From JBKHAJ01 sp964641125 (GTDB taxonomy: Bacteria > Spirochaetota > Spirochaetia > SPDA01 > CAZSGZ01), in the NCBI GenBank assembly GCA_964641125.1, contig CAZXMO010000001.1:1-64000 (forward strand): DNA of 64,000 nt. The letters run 5' to 3'. Positions 1 to 8,902 of this stretch are shown in pieces (position 1 is the first letter of the stretch; each line of letters starts with the position of its first letter). The translations under genes were made by a program, and so were the position numbers. A model generated the notes under the pieces. The model had not been told where the DNA came from. It searched no databases and worked only from the letters and a program-made list of their open reading frames with translations.

Positions 1-992
1 TCCTTGGAATGGTTGAGCACATTTTGTCCGTAGCTCGTTCGAAAGTGGAGCCGGCCTAATGCGCGGATTCCCTCTTCACCTATGTTGTGGATTCCGAGAT
101 CGAAGGCGACCTTTTCGCCCTCGTCGTAGATGGTCTGACTGATCTCCTTGGAAACCTTGTGGACCACCTCTTCGATCCGTGCGGGGTGGATTCTCCCGTC
201 GGCGATGAGCCGTTCCAGACTCACCCGGGCCATCTCCTTCCGGACAGGATCGAAGCAGGAAATAACAACGGCTTCCGGGGTATCGTCTATTATGATATCT
301 ACCCCGGTAAGGGTCTCGAGAGTCCGGATGTTCCGTCCCTCCCGCCCTATGATCCGCCCCTTCATTTCGTCGTTCGGGAGATCCACCGAGGTGATGGTAA
401 CTTCCGAACTGATGTCCGTGGCGATTCTCTGAATTGTGGTTACTAAAATATCCCGAGCCCGTTTCTCGGCGCTGGTCTTAGCCTCCTGTTCGATCTTGTT
501 GATGATGACCTGAGCATCGTGCTTGGCATCATCCTCCATCGATGAAATAATGAGCGCCTTTGCCTCTTCGGCGGTAATTCCCGCGAGCTTTTCCAGCTCC
601 AGGGTCCAACGCTCTTCTTCACGAACCAAATATTCTTCTTTTTCTAAAAGCTTCCCCTCACGGTCTGACAACATCTGTGCTTGCTTTTCAAGCCCCGTCG
701 TTTTATTCTCTAGGTTTTCTTCCTTCTGCAGTAAACGGCGTTCAAATCGCTGGAGTTCGTTTCTCCGCTCCCTAAATTCCTGCTCCTGTGCATTCCGCTC
801 CTGTATGAGCTGGTCTTTTGTTTCAAGGAGGACTTCACGCTTCTTTGCTTCCGCCTCCTTGATCGCATCCTGTTTTATCCGCTCTGCTTTCTGCTCTGAT
901 GACGATAGTTGAAATCTGGCATAAAGCCATCTGATAATCCAACCTAGAACCAAACCAGCGAGAGAAAGTATAATCGTTAACCATACAGTCAT
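1..992 (-). CDS. rny: Ribonuclease Y (5' portion; gene runs off the window start)
   Basis: Endoribonuclease that starts mRNA decay at the inner membrane. The 330 codons visible begin MTVWLTIILSLAGLVLGWII, an N-terminal membrane anchor, followed by a long charged coiled coil (roughly residues 30-190), a KH RNA-binding domain with the GRIIGREGRNIRTLE loop around residue 220-235, and the first residues of the HD domain (ALGRLHFRTSYGQNVLNHS). This order is diagnostic of RNase Y. The catalytic His-Asp pair lies beyond the window. The start at 992 follows a GGGGGAAG ribosome-binding site and a near-consensus promoter. Confidence 0.95.
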   Translation of the reverse strand, partial: MTVWLTIILSLAGLVLGWIIRWLYARFQLSSSEQKAERIKQDAIKEAEAKKREVLLETKDQLIQERNAQEQEFRERRNELQRFERRLLQKEENLENKTTGLEKQAQMLSDREGKLLEKEEYLVREEERWTLELEKLAGITAEEAKALIISSMEDDAKHDAQVIINKIEQEAKTSAEKRARDILVTTIQRIATDISSEVTITSVDLPNDEMKGRIIGREGRNIRTLETLTGVDIIIDDTPEAVVISCFDPVRKEMARVSLERLIADGRIHPARIEEVVHKVSKEISQTIYDEGEKVAFDLGIHNIGEEGIRALGRLHFRTSYGQNVLNHSK

Positions 993-1021
993 ATACTTCC
1001 CCCACTAACAATATTCATGCA

Positions 1022-1049
1022 ATTATATACGGATTTTGTAATTTGTCAA
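1022..1049 (-). promoter_or_regulatory. Sigma-70 promoter of rny
   Basis: TTGACA (1044-1049), a 16-bp spacer and TATAAT (1022-1027), both perfect hexamers, read on the minus strand. The predicted start is about 25 bases upstream of the rny ATG at 992. This implies that rny is transcribed independently of the gene before it. Confidence 0.8.
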
Positions 1050-1073
1050 GCCGAAGGATATCTATGTGATATA

Positions 1074-4000
1074 TTAACACATTTCGATCAATTGCTCGAC
1101 GAGTCTGTCTAACCCCAGAGTGTCGGATTTAATGCCGAGGAGAAGAATCATCGGCTTTTCATCGAATATTCCGGGTATAAGGAAGAGGGATGAGAGGTAA
1201 CGCCGGTCGTTCTCGGACACGGCCGGTTTGTATTTCGGGTTATTTATCCGGGAAATCTTTACCAGAGAGAGATTCCTCTCGTCGACGACCAAGCGGGCCA
1301 GATCTCCCTGTGAATCGAAGCGGAGTGAAGAGATGCTGTCGGCATCGAGTCCGATGGTGAGCTCCGGAAGCATCTCGTTTCCCTTCGGGACCAGCACAGC
1401 TCCGAACAAGGCGCCGAAGTTCCTCGAGAGGAATAGGAGACTCTTGATCGGTCCGGATTGCTGGGAGAGAGACTGATACCGGATAAAGATATCCAGGTTG
1501 AAACCCTCATTCTGAAGACAGAACTCCCGTCGTTCGCTTATATCCTTACGGGCTTCCTCCTCTTCGACTATCTCTCCGAACTCGACGGGAAGCTCGACAT
1601 CTGAGTAGGAGAAGAGCTCTCCTATAGAAGAATCATCCGTAACCGGATGTCCCTCCTCGTCGGTGTCGGGTGGTGCGGTTTGCTCTTCCTTCTCGCCGAG
1701 AACTTCATCCGCCAGGGTCTTGAGATTTTCGTCCTTTATATCCCCACTCGGAGTTTCGAACACCTTCTCGGTTATTGTAAACACCCCCTCGATAACCTCG
1801 ACCGCCCTGTCGAGGTTATCGAGCTTTCCGAGAATATCATCGATCGACATGATCTCGATTAAGCCCTTCTTTATCAGGGCCGTAAGTTCCGATTCTACCT
1901 CCTCGGGGGTTACATCTTCCGCCTCTTCTATCTCATCGATCTCNNNNNNNNNNNNNNNNNNNNNNNNNNNNNNNNNNNNNNNNNNNNNNNNNNNNNNNNN
2001 NNNNNNNNNNNNNNNNNNNNNNNNNNNNNNNNNNNNNNNNNNNAATTCTCCTCCATGCATTTTCCAATCCGCCCTCACCGAAGTACCGTAAAATCCGTCG
2101 CCGTAGTTTCCGAAGAAAGAGTATCCTCCGGAAACCCGTTCGAGGACCATTTCCTCCGCCTCGTCGCTCATTTCCGGGGTTTCGAGTTCCTCGAGGGGTT
2201 CCTCGGTTCGGCCCGTCACATAGAAATCGGGAAGCGGCACGAGCTCTTCGACTTCATCGTACTCCTCGTCGATCTCCTCGACATCTTCCACCTCCTCCTC
2301 TTCCCGGGCCGGTTCAACCTCTTCGGGGGCTTCCGTATCGATGTACTCTTCGGCTTCTTCGATTTCCTCGGGGTGAACTTCCTCGTACGGCGGTTCTTCT
2401 ACCTCTTCGGGACTTTCCGGGGCCTCCTCTTCCGGTTCTTCGAATTGCTCGGGACTCTCTTCGGGAATGTCTTCGACCTCTTCAGGTTCCGGCTCCTCGA
2501 AATCACCAAGCTCCTCCGGTTTAGCCGCCGTGAAGCTCCTTCCTTCTTCAGCCTCCGCGGTCTCGAGAACCACCTCTTCCAGCTCCTCCAGCTCCTCGGG
2601 TTCTTCTTCCACGTACTCGATCGGTTCCGCTTCGGCAAGCTCTTCGGCACTCTCTTCCTGAGATCGGTCGAGTTCCTCGATCTCGAGACTTTCACCCTCC
2701 TCGGGGAGTTCTTCAGCCGGCTCGACTTCATCGATTTCTTCAACCGCTTCTGCCGCCTCCGGCGCGGCGGTTCTCTCGGTCTCTTCCGAATAGGAGGACT
2801 CTTCGACCTCCTCGACGAATTCTACCTCTTCTATCGCTTCGGCCTCTTCGAAATCTTCAACATCCTCGACATCCTCGACCTCTATCGGTTTGCCGAGCCC
2901 CCCCGGGGGCGCTTCCAAAGGATCGGTCTCACGGGCCTTAGGCGCCTCCGCGGCTTCCGCCTCGGCCGGCTTGCTGACTTCGGCGGTTCCCTCGGTACGT
3001 ACCACAAGGGAACCGCTCTGCAAGACCTTTTCCAAGGCCCTTTCCAGGTTTTCGAGCTTTATAGCGCTCGCCGCTTCCGTTCCTTCTATTCGATGTTCCG
3101 CGACTTTGCTGCCTATAACGTTCAGGATCTCATCCCAGCTCCGGTCGATAAGGGCGTCTACATCGACCTCCTGTCCCGGTTTTAGGTTTCCAATCCCCCG
3201 CTTGATCTCGCGGCTTACCAGTCCCTTTTTAGAAGCTATATCGCGTCTCCACACGTCCTTATCGATATAATCGCTCTTCTCTACATACTCTTTTAGGAAA
3301 TTGATCTGAAAACGTTTGATACGCTCCGAAAGTACGATCAGTTTGTCCTGTCGGAAGCTCAAGATGAGAAAGAGAATCATGAAAAAGGCGATAAAAAAGG
3401 ATGCGAGGAGGATTATTCTCAAGTACGTATTGAGGGTAAAGCGCTCGGAGTCCACGAGATGCCCGAGCCATACCCCGTTTTGGGTCACCGTGGACAGAAG
3501 GACATACCTCCGTCCGTCTTCGCTGCCCATCAGGGTTATCTTATCGTCGAAGGATCCTGTATCGTTCCAATTCGCGATAATTTCGTCCCTCACCTCAGGT
3601 CCGGTCTCCTCCGGAAGATCGATAACGAATCCCCTTGATCCGACGATCCCGAGGCTCTCCCCGGGCAGGATGATATTCTGCTGCATAAGGCTGTCTCTCA
3701 GAGAGCGCACCGATACGTAGAAGAGAGCCGATCCCTTGTAAATATCGAGGATATCGAAGAAAGGAAAGGAGTAGATGAGGGTACCCGAATCACGGTCGAT
3801 AATGATTTCCTCGGCTCCCATTTCTCGAACGAGGTAATTTTCCACATCTCCCCCGGTCTCGACTTCTTCGAACCGCTTATATGTTATCGCGAAATCCTGC
3901 CTTTCGGCGATATCACTTTCCAGGCTGCTGAAGTGAATACGTCCCCTTGAGTCCACGAACCGGGTAAAGAGAAAACCGCTTAGCTCTTTCTCGAGGTACG

Positions 4001-4292
4001 AAACGCGCTGCCTTCGTTCGGTTATATCTTCGGTGCTCTGATTCGGCAGATATGACCTTTTGATGTAATCTTGTTCGAGGAGACCGCGGAAGCTCCGGAT
4101 GTATTTCCGATTAAACTCCTCTAGGGTTCCCGCGGCGTCGTCGAGCTCGGAGAGGAGATTATCGGTGATACGCTGATTATAGAACCGGGTCTCGACGAAT
4201 TCGAAGAGCCCGGAGAATGCTAAAACGGTAAATCCGCTGAAAACTATGACGGTAACGAGAAGGCTTAAAGCTACCTTCTGTACAGATTTCAT
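1074..4292 (-). CDS. Large membrane protein with extracytoplasmic sensor-like domain and Glu-rich middle
   Basis: No family recognised. About 1,072 residues, with a 100-N gap at roughly codons 750-783. Residues 5-30 form a first membrane segment. Residues 30-285 look like an extracytoplasmic ligand-binding or Cache-like domain. Residues ~290-312 form a second membrane segment, then a charged cytoplasmic region. About residues 440-740 are almost entirely Glu with Pro, Val, Ala and Ser (repeated EEVEE, EEPEE and EVED patterns). A folded C-terminal domain of ~220 residues follows the gap. The topology resembles chemoreceptors, but no methyl-accepting signalling hairpin, GGDEF or kinase motif is visible. 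It is separated from rplQ by a terminator and has its own promoter. The start at 4292 has a GGGAGGA site unusually far upstream (~15 bases), so the start is moderately certain. The gap length is arbitrary, but both sides stay in one frame. Confidence 0.75.
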   Translation of the reverse strand: MKSVQKVALSLLVTVIVFSGFTVLAFSGLFEFVETRFYNQRITDNLLSELDDAAGTLEEFNRKYIRSFRGLLEQDYIKRSYLPNQSTEDITERRQRVSYLEKELSGFLFTRFVDSRGRIHFSSLESDIAERQDFAITYKRFEEVETGGDVENYLVREMGAEEIIIDRDSGTLIYSFPFFDILDIYKGSALFYVSVRSLRDSLMQQNIILPGESLGIVGSRGFVIDLPEETGPEVRDEIIANWNDTGSFDDKITLMGSEDGRRYVLLSTVTQNGVWLGHLVDSERFTLNTYLRIILLASFFIAFFMILFLILSFRQDKLIVLSERIKRFQINFLKEYVEKSDYIDKDVWRRDIASKKGLVSREIKRGIGNLKPGQEVDVDALIDRSWDEILNVIGSKVAEHRIEGTEAASAIKLENLERALEKVLQSGSLVVRTEGTAEVSKPAEAEAAEAPKARETDPLEAPPGGLGKPIEVEDVEDVEDFEEAEAIEEVEFVEEVEESSYSEETERTAAPEAAEAVEEIDEVEPAEELPEEGESLEIEELDRSQEESAEELAEAEPIEYVEEEPEELEELEEVVLETAEAEEGRSFTAAKPEELGDFEEPEPEEVEDIPEESPEQFEEPEEEAPESPEEVEEPPYEEVHPEEIEEAEEYIDTEAPEEVEPAREEEEVEDVEEIDEEYDEVEELVPLPDFYVTGRTEEPLEELETPEMSDEAEEMVLERVSGGYSFFGNYGDGFYGTSVRADWKMHGGEXXXXXXXXXXXXXXXXXXXXXXXXXXXXXXXXXXEIDEIEEAEDVTPEEVESELTALIKKGLIEIMSIDDILGKLDNLDRAVEVIEGVFTITEKVFETPSGDIKDENLKTLADEVLGEKEEQTAPPDTDEEGHPVTDDSSIGELFSYSDVELPVEFGEIVEEEEARKDISERREFCLQNEGFNLDIFIRYQSLSQQSGPIKSLLFLSRNFGALFGAVLVPKGNEMLPELTIGLDADSISSLRFDSQGDLARLVVDERNLSLVKISRINNPKYKPAVSENDRRYLSSLFLIPGIFDEKPMILLLGIKSDTLGLDRLVEQLIEMC
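1944..2043. other. Assembly gap (100 N) inside the Glu-rich membrane protein gene
   Basis: Exactly 100 undetermined bases, a conventional placeholder length. The flanks are not identical. The reading frame happens to be open on both sides with 100 N, so the true gap should be 1 modulo 3 if the gene is intact. It lies just after the acidic low-complexity stretch, where repeats could have broken the assembly. Confidence 0.95.
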
Positions 4293-4328
4293 GCTGTGTG
4301 CGCGTTCCTCCCTAAGTCGTTCTTTTAT

Positions 4329-4356
4329 ATTATCGGAATAGAAGGCGAATGATCAA
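4329..4356 (-). promoter_or_regulatory. Promoter for the Glu-rich membrane protein gene
   Basis: Minus-strand TTGATC (4351-4356), 16-bp spacer, GATAAT (4329-4334). It sits just past the terminator of the ribosomal cluster and 37 bases before the ATG at 4292, so the gene has an independent transcription start. Confidence 0.5.
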
Positions 4357-4375
4357 GTAAGGTCCTTGAAAATAC

Positions 4376-4420
4376 AAAAAAGGGGGTTTTCACGAAGCGT
4401 TTCGCTTCGAAAAAACCCCC
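4376..4420 (-). terminator. Intrinsic terminator ending the alpha operon (after rplQ)
   Basis: Minus-strand stem in which GGGGGTTTT pairs with AAAACCCCC around an inner CGAAGC/GCTTCG helix, followed by a run of six T residues at 4376-4381. It lies 39 bases after the rplQ stop and before the promoter of the next gene, marking the end of the ~28-kb ribosomal/RNA polymerase gene run. Confidence 0.85.
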
Positions 4421-4458
4421 GTTCGTCCACAAGCTCCGTGACATCAGATACCGTGAAA

Positions 4459-4917
4459 CTAGGCCTCTTTTTCGGCTTCTTCCGGTTTTTCTTCCGGCTT
4501 TTCTTCCGGCTTTTCTTCCGGTTTCTTCTTCTTTTCGGCCTTTTTCTTTGATTTTTCCTCGCTCTTTTCGACGAGCTCGAGGAGAACCATCTCCGCGGCG
4601 TCATTGTTCCTGCGGCCGATCTTCAAGATCCTCGTATATCCCCCTTCTCGGTCCTTGAACCGGGGCGATATGTCGGTAAAGAGCTTAGCGAGAATCGCCT
4701 TATCCTTGATATCCCGTGAGATAACACGCCTGTTGTGAACGGTGTCCTCTTTAGCGCGGGTAACCATCTTTTCCGCCGACCTGCGGACTTCCTTGGCCTT
4801 AGCCTTGGTGGTGGTTATCCGTTCGTATTTGAAAAGCGAGGATACCATATTTCTATGCATAGCGTTCCGGTGGCTGGGTTTCCTTCCCAGCCGGTTGAAT
4901 CCAATCCTATTGTTCAT
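4459..4917 (-). CDS. rplQ: 50S ribosomal protein L17
   Basis: 152 residues. The first ~115 are a normal L17 (opening MNNRIGFNRLGRKPSHR), which binds 23S rRNA at the exit-tunnel side of the large subunit. The remaining ~37 are a Lys/Glu-rich tail ending in three PEEK units, absent from a typical 116-127-residue L17. It overlaps the end of rpoA by 11 bases, consistent with translational coupling, and is the last gene of the alpha operon before the terminator at 4376-4420. Confidence 0.97.
   Translation of the reverse strand: MNNRIGFNRLGRKPSHRNAMHRNMVSSLFKYERITTTKAKAKEVRRSAEKMVTRAKEDTVHNRRVISRDIKDKAILAKLFTDISPRFKDREGGYTRILKIGRRNNDAAEMVLLELVEKSEEKSKKKAEKKKKPEEKPEEKPEEKPEEAEKEA
4480..4527. repeat. 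12-bp tandem repeat encoding the PEEK tail of L17
   Basis: Four near-identical 12-bp units (plus-strand core TTCCGGCTTTTC, with small changes in the first and last). They encode repeated Pro-Glu-Glu-Lys at the C-terminus of L17. The unit is a multiple of three, so copy-number change would keep the frame. Confidence 0.8.
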
Positions 4918-5962
4918 CTTCTTCTTCCTTGCTGCTTTGCAGTTTTCGCGCCGTCTTGAGGCTGCTGTAATCGGTCATCCCGAGGCCCAAGTTCCACTCC
5001 GAGAGTTTTTCCTTGATCTCGAGGAGAGACTTCTTACCGAAATTCCTGGTCTTGGCGATCTCTTCCTCGGTTTTCTTAGTCAGATCCCCGATTGTCCGTA
5101 TATTAGCGTTCTTGAGACAGTTGCTCGACCTGACTGAAAGCTCGAGCTCCTCTACCGGGGTGTCGAGAATGGCCCTGACACGCTCTTCGTCCTCATCGAT
5201 ATCTGAATCGCTTATGATTACGTCCTCATCGAAGTTGATGAAGATGGTGAAGTGGTCTTTGGCTATCTTAGCCGCTTCAGCCACCGCGTCTTCGGGGCGC
5301 AAGGTCCCATCTGTCCATACGTCGAGGAGAAGCTTGTCGTAGTCGCTTCGCTGACCGACCCGTGTATTCTCGATTTCGTATTTTGCCCGAACGACGGGGG
5401 AGAAGATCGCATCTACTGCAATTGTACCGATGACTTCGACGTACTTTTCGTTGATCTCAGCCGGGATGTATCCTCGGCCTAAATCGATCTGGATCTCCAT
5501 ATCTATGTTCGCCCCTTCCATGAGGGTCGCGATCTTCTGATCCTTGTTGATTACCGTTATATCGTTCCCGTCTTCGATATCCTTCCCGGAGATTTCTCCG
5601 GCCTTCTTGAACTCGACAAAGACCGTTTTCTGTTCGACGTCGGCGGGAAGCTTGACCTTGAGTTTCTTCAGGTTGCTGATTATCTCGGGAGTATCTTCTA
5701 CCACGTCGGGAATCGATTCGAATTCGTTCGACACGAGATGCGGGTTTCCGTCCTTGTCGTAACTGGTTATCTTTACGGCGGTTATCGCGTATCCCTGTAT
5801 CGACGAAAGGAGAATCCTCCGTAAGGTGTTTCCGATAGTTGTTCCGAAGCCGCGCTCGAAGGGGTACGCAATAAAGCGGCTGTGATTGTCCCCCTGCTCC
5901 GCATGTTCGAAGGTAATACCCTTCGGCTTCTTAAATCCCTTAAGAAGGTTTTTTCTCGCCAT
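4907..5962 (-). CDS. rpoA: RNA polymerase alpha subunit
   Basis: 351 residues. The N-terminal domain (~1-235) dimerises and nucleates the core enzyme; the LRRILLSS motif near residue 45 is typical. The C-terminal domain (~265-330) carries the helix-hairpin-helix region that contacts UP-element DNA and activators (VRSSNCLKNANIRTIGDL, then NFGKKSLLEIKEKL). An acidic tail (SSKEEEDEQ) follows. It sits between rpsD and rplQ as in most bacteria. Confidence 0.98.
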   Translation of the reverse strand: MARKNLLKGFKKPKGITFEHAEQGDNHSRFIAYPFERGFGTTIGNTLRRILLSSIQGYAITAVKITSYDKDGNPHLVSNEFESIPDVVEDTPEIISNLKKLKVKLPADVEQKTVFVEFKKAGEISGKDIEDGNDITVINKDQKIATLMEGANIDMEIQIDLGRGYIPAEINEKYVEVIGTIAVDAIFSPVVRAKYEIENTRVGQRSDYDKLLLDVWTDGTLRPEDAVAEAAKIAKDHFTIFINFDEDVIISDSDIDEDEERVRAILDTPVEELELSVRSSNCLKNANIRTIGDLTKKTEEEIAKTRNFGKKSLLEIKEKLSEWNLGLGMTDYSSLKTARKLQSSKEEEDEQ

Positions 5963-5998
5963 ATATTCTCCCTGCTACCTACTTGGTATTGTGTTCTC

Positions 5999-6634
5999 TT
6001 ATCGTGAGTACATCTCGACGATCAGCGCTTCTTTGATATCACTCAGCTCAGGCACGTCTCCGATTCTCGGTACCGCCTTGAAGGTGCCCCGCATTGCGTC
6101 GGGATCCACGTCGATCCACGGCAGAACTCCCGACCGTGTGTATTCCTTGAGGCTCTCCTTCACGGACAACATCTTCCTGCTTTCGTCCTTGATCTCGATG
6201 ACGTCGTTTTCCCTTATCATATACGAGGGAATGGTTACACGCTTTCCGTTGACCAGAACGTGGCCGTGGGAAATGATCTGCCGGGCCTGAGCACGTGAAG
6301 CGGCGAATCTCATCCGATACACGACGTTATCTAGACGGCTCTCGAGAAGCATTACCAGGTTTTCACCGGTCTTTCCGGACATCCTGTCCGCCTTTTCGAA
6401 GAAGATATGGAACTGCTTTTCGAGCATTCCGTACATTCTTTTGAGTTTCTGCTTCTCCCTGAGCTGGAGACCGTAGTCGGACATCTTCTTCATCCGCATT
6501 CTCGGGCCCTTACCGGGAGGATTCCGCTTTTTCGTTATAGGGCACTTTGCGCTGTTGCACCTTTCGCCCTTGAGATAGAGTTTTCGTCTGTCAGCCCGGC
6601 ACTGTCTGCATACCGGTCCTGTATATCTGCCCAT
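5999..6634 (-). CDS. rpsD: 30S ribosomal protein S4, zinc-type
   Basis: 211 residues; a primary 16S rRNA binder that nucleates small-subunit assembly and is an autoregulator of the alpha operon in other bacteria. The N-terminus has CRQC followed by CNSAKC, the four-cysteine zinc-binding form of S4. The S4 RNA-binding domain (RLDNVVYRMRFAASRAQARQ, then GHVLVNGKRV) is at ~95-160. Located between rpsK and rpoA. Confidence 0.98.
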   Translation of the reverse strand: MGRYTGPVCRQCRADRRKLYLKGERCNSAKCPITKKRNPPGKGPRMRMKKMSDYGLQLREKQKLKRMYGMLEKQFHIFFEKADRMSGKTGENLVMLLESRLDNVVYRMRFAASRAQARQIISHGHVLVNGKRVTIPSYMIRENDVIEIKDESRKMLSVKESLKEYTRSGVLPWIDVDPDAMRGTFKAVPRIGDVPELSDIKEALIVEMYSR

Positions 6635-6656
6635 TTTTTCTATTCCTCCCTCAAGC

Positions 6657-7037
6657 CTATACTCTTCGTGTCTTCCTCGGCCTGCACCCGTTGTGGGGGA
6701 TAGGCGTAATATCCTTGATACTCCTGACCTGCAAGCCGAGATTGCCTAAGGAACGGACGGCTGATTCTCGACCGACTCCGGGTCCTTTGACGAAAACATG
6801 GACTTCCCTGAGGCCGTAGTCCATAGCCGTTTTCGCGGCGGTCTCCGCCGTAGTCTGGGCCGCGTACGGGGTCGACTTTTTAGCACCCCTGAAGTTCAGT
6901 GACCCGGCGCTCGCCCATGAAATTGCATTCCCCTGCAGATCGGTGATTGTTACGATAGTATTATTAAAGGTGGCTTGAATGTATACCTTTCCAATTTGTA
7001 CTGTCTTTTTCTCTTTCTTTTTCTTTACCTTAGCCAA
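6657..7037 (-). CDS. rpsK: 30S ribosomal protein S11
   Basis: 126 residues. Forms the platform of the small subunit near the mRNA exit. Typical core TFNNTIVTITDLQGNAISW and the conserved C-terminal PIPHNGCRPRK(K/T)RRV signature. A short Lys-rich N-terminus precedes the fold. Lies 24 bases after the rpsM stop. Confidence 0.98.
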   Translation of the reverse strand: MAKVKKKKEKKTVQIGKVYIQATFNNTIVTITDLQGNAISWASAGSLNFRGAKKSTPYAAQTTAETAAKTAMDYGLREVHVFVKGPGVGRESAVRSLGNLGLQVRSIKDITPIPHNGCRPRKTRRV

Positions 7038-7061
7038 ATTCTCAATCCTCCGCTTGACTGG

Positions 7062-7430
7062 TTATGCCTTTTTCTTACCGGCGACGGTCTTACGCTTACC
7101 CTTTCGGGTCCTGGCGTTCGTCTTAGTCCGCTGTCCGTTAACGGGGAGACCCCTTCGGTGTCTTAAGCCCCTGTAACAGCCTATATCCATAAGCCGCTTG
7201 ATATTCATAGATACCTCGGTCCTCAAACGGCCTTCCACTTTGTAGTCGTTTTCCAGTGCCTTTCTCAGCTTGTTGAGGTCCTCCGGCGATAGATCGTTTA
7301 TCTTGACCTTCGGATCGATGCCGGTCTTCTCGCAAACTTCCTTCGCCGTGGAATGACCGACTCCGTAGATGTATGTGAGCGCTATCCGTACCGCCTTGTT
7401 TGGGAGGTCTACTCCCGCTACTCGTGCCAT
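7062..7430 (-). CDS. rpsM: 30S ribosomal protein S13
   Basis: 122 residues. Head protein of the small subunit contacting P-site tRNA and the B1 intersubunit bridge. It starts MARVAGVDLPNKA, has the helix-two-turn-helix region, the RGLRHRRGLPVNGQRTKTNARTRKG signature (shown in part) and a basic tail. It follows rpmJ by 10 bases. Confidence 0.98.
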   Translation of the reverse strand: MARVAGVDLPNKAVRIALTYIYGVGHSTAKEVCEKTGIDPKVKINDLSPEDLNKLRKALENDYKVEGRLRTEVSMNIKRLMDIGCYRGLRHRRGLPVNGQRTKTNARTRKGKRKTVAGKKKA

Positions 7431-7440
7431 TATAAGACTC

Positions 7441-7554
7441 CTATCTTTGCCTCTGTTTGTGCTTCGGATTACTGCAGATTATCCTCAAGACTCCGTGCCT
7501 GCGTATTATCTTGCACTTGTCGCAAATCGGCTTAACACTTACGCGTACTTTCAT
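7441..7554 (-). CDS. rpmJ: 50S ribosomal protein L36, zinc-type
   Basis: 37 residues, MKVRVSVKPICDKCKIIRRH then a CSNPKHKQR end. Short but unmistakable: three Cys and one His (C-x2-C...C-x4-H) bind zinc. It lies between secY and rpsM; adk, map and infA, which often sit between secY and rpmJ, are absent. Confidence 0.97.
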   Translation of the reverse strand: MKVRVSVKPICDKCKIIRRHGVLRIICSNPKHKQRQR

Positions 7555-7578
7555 AGTATTCCCCTATACTTGATCCAC

Positions 7579-8901
7579 TTATAAATTCCTCGATTTGATC
7601 TTTCCCTTCTTAACGAGGCCCTCATGATGATGCATCCGCAGATGACCTTCGATTTGAGAAACCGTATCGAGATCGACGCCTACCATGATCAGCAGGCTGG
7701 TTCCTCCCAAAAGCATAGCTACTTCCATGGGAAAGTTGAACAGCTTATTAACTATAGTCGGTATAATCGCGATAAACGCGAGGAAAAGCGCACCGGGGAG
7801 TATGATCCTCGACAAAATCTTGTTCAGGTACTCCTCGGTTTTTTCCGTCCGAATTCCCGGAATGGAACCGCCGTTTTCCCGTATCTGCTTCGCAATTTCA
7901 GACGGATTCAGGCTTACCTGAGTGTAAAAATAGGCGAAGAAAACTATCAATAGGGTGTATATGACCAAATACGGCGTTCCTCCGAACCTAAGCCAGTTCG
8001 CGAAGTCTCCGAGCCACTCGATTCTCGTCCCCAAGTTGCCCGCTATCTGCAAGGGAAACTGGAGAATGGAAGATGCGAAGATGACGGGGATGACTCCCGA
8101 AGGATTTATCTTGAAGGGAATGTAGGTATTCTGAGCACCGTACATCCTCCTTCCTACGACCCTCTTGGCGTAGTGAACCGGTATCTTCCGCTGCCCCCGC
8201 TGCTCGTAGACGACTAGGGCGACGACCCCGACGAACATGATAAAAACGATCAGTACGAACACCGGATTGAGCTCGCCGGTTCGTATTCCCCGTATCAGGG
8301 TAGAGATCGCGTTCGGCATCCGCGCCACAATGCCGGCGAAGATGAGGAGGGATATCCCGTTTCCTATACCCCGCTGCGTTATCTGTTCGCCGAGCCACAT
8401 CAGAAAAACCGTTCCCGTGGTAACCGTTATCATCGCTATCAGCGTATACGGCAACCGTGCAATGGTTACCGCATCGGGAATCTGATCGGCGTAGATTGTT
8501 ACCGCGTACGACTGGATAAGACATACTAGGACGGTTCCGTACCGGGTGTACCGCTGTATCTTCTTGCGTCCGCCCTCTTCCTGGGAGATCTTCTTCAGCT
8601 GCGGAAAAACGAGGAGCAGGAGCTGCATGATGATGCTCGTGGTTATATAGGGCATAATTCCGAGCATGAACACCGAGAAGTTCTTGAAAGCCCCTCCGGC
8701 AAAGAAATCGATATACTCGGTGAGACCGATACCCGCTCCGGTTTCCTGCGACAAGAAATAAAGCTTAAGCGCGTTCACATTAATTCCCGGGATCGGAAGG
8801 GTCGCTCCGAGCCGGAATATAATGAGAATGAATACCGTGAATATAATCCGGTCGCGCAGGTCCTTTATGCGAAACATGTCGAGGAATGCGTTGCTTGCCA
8901 T
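7579..8901 (-). CDS. secY: Preprotein translocase channel subunit SecY
   Basis: 440 residues, ten predicted membrane segments forming the protein-conducting channel in the inner membrane; SecE is encoded at 31570-31749. Characteristic motifs include the pore-plug region near residue 60-75, GxxMWLGEQITQRGIGNGIS at ~170-185 and the cytosolic loop GGSIPGIRTGK-like sequence (here GGSIPGIRTEK). The start at 8901 is 1 base after the true rplO stop (8903-8905). Confidence 0.98.
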   Translation of the reverse strand: MASNAFLDMFRIKDLRDRIIFTVFILIIFRLGATLPIPGINVNALKLYFLSQETGAGIGLTEYIDFFAGGAFKNFSVFMLGIMPYITTSIIMQLLLLVFPQLKKISQEEGGRKKIQRYTRYGTVLVCLIQSYAVTIYADQIPDAVTIARLPYTLIAMITVTTGTVFLMWLGEQITQRGIGNGISLLIFAGIVARMPNAISTLIRGIRTGELNPVFVLIVFIMFVGVVALVVYEQRGQRKIPVHYAKRVVGRRMYGAQNTYIPFKINPSGVIPVIFASSILQFPLQIAGNLGTRIEWLGDFANWLRFGGTPYLVIYTLLIVFFAYFYTQVSLNPSEIAKQIRENGGSIPGIRTEKTEEYLNKILSRIILPGALFLAFIAIIPTIVNKLFNFPMEVAMLLGGTSLLIMVGVDLDTVSQIEGHLRMHHHEGLVKKGKIKSRNL

Positions 8902-8902
8902 A

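Noticed and set aside
4480..4527. CRISPR-like repeat
   Set aside because: The units are 12 bp, contiguous without spacers and in frame within rplQ. No CRISPR array or cas gene is in the window.
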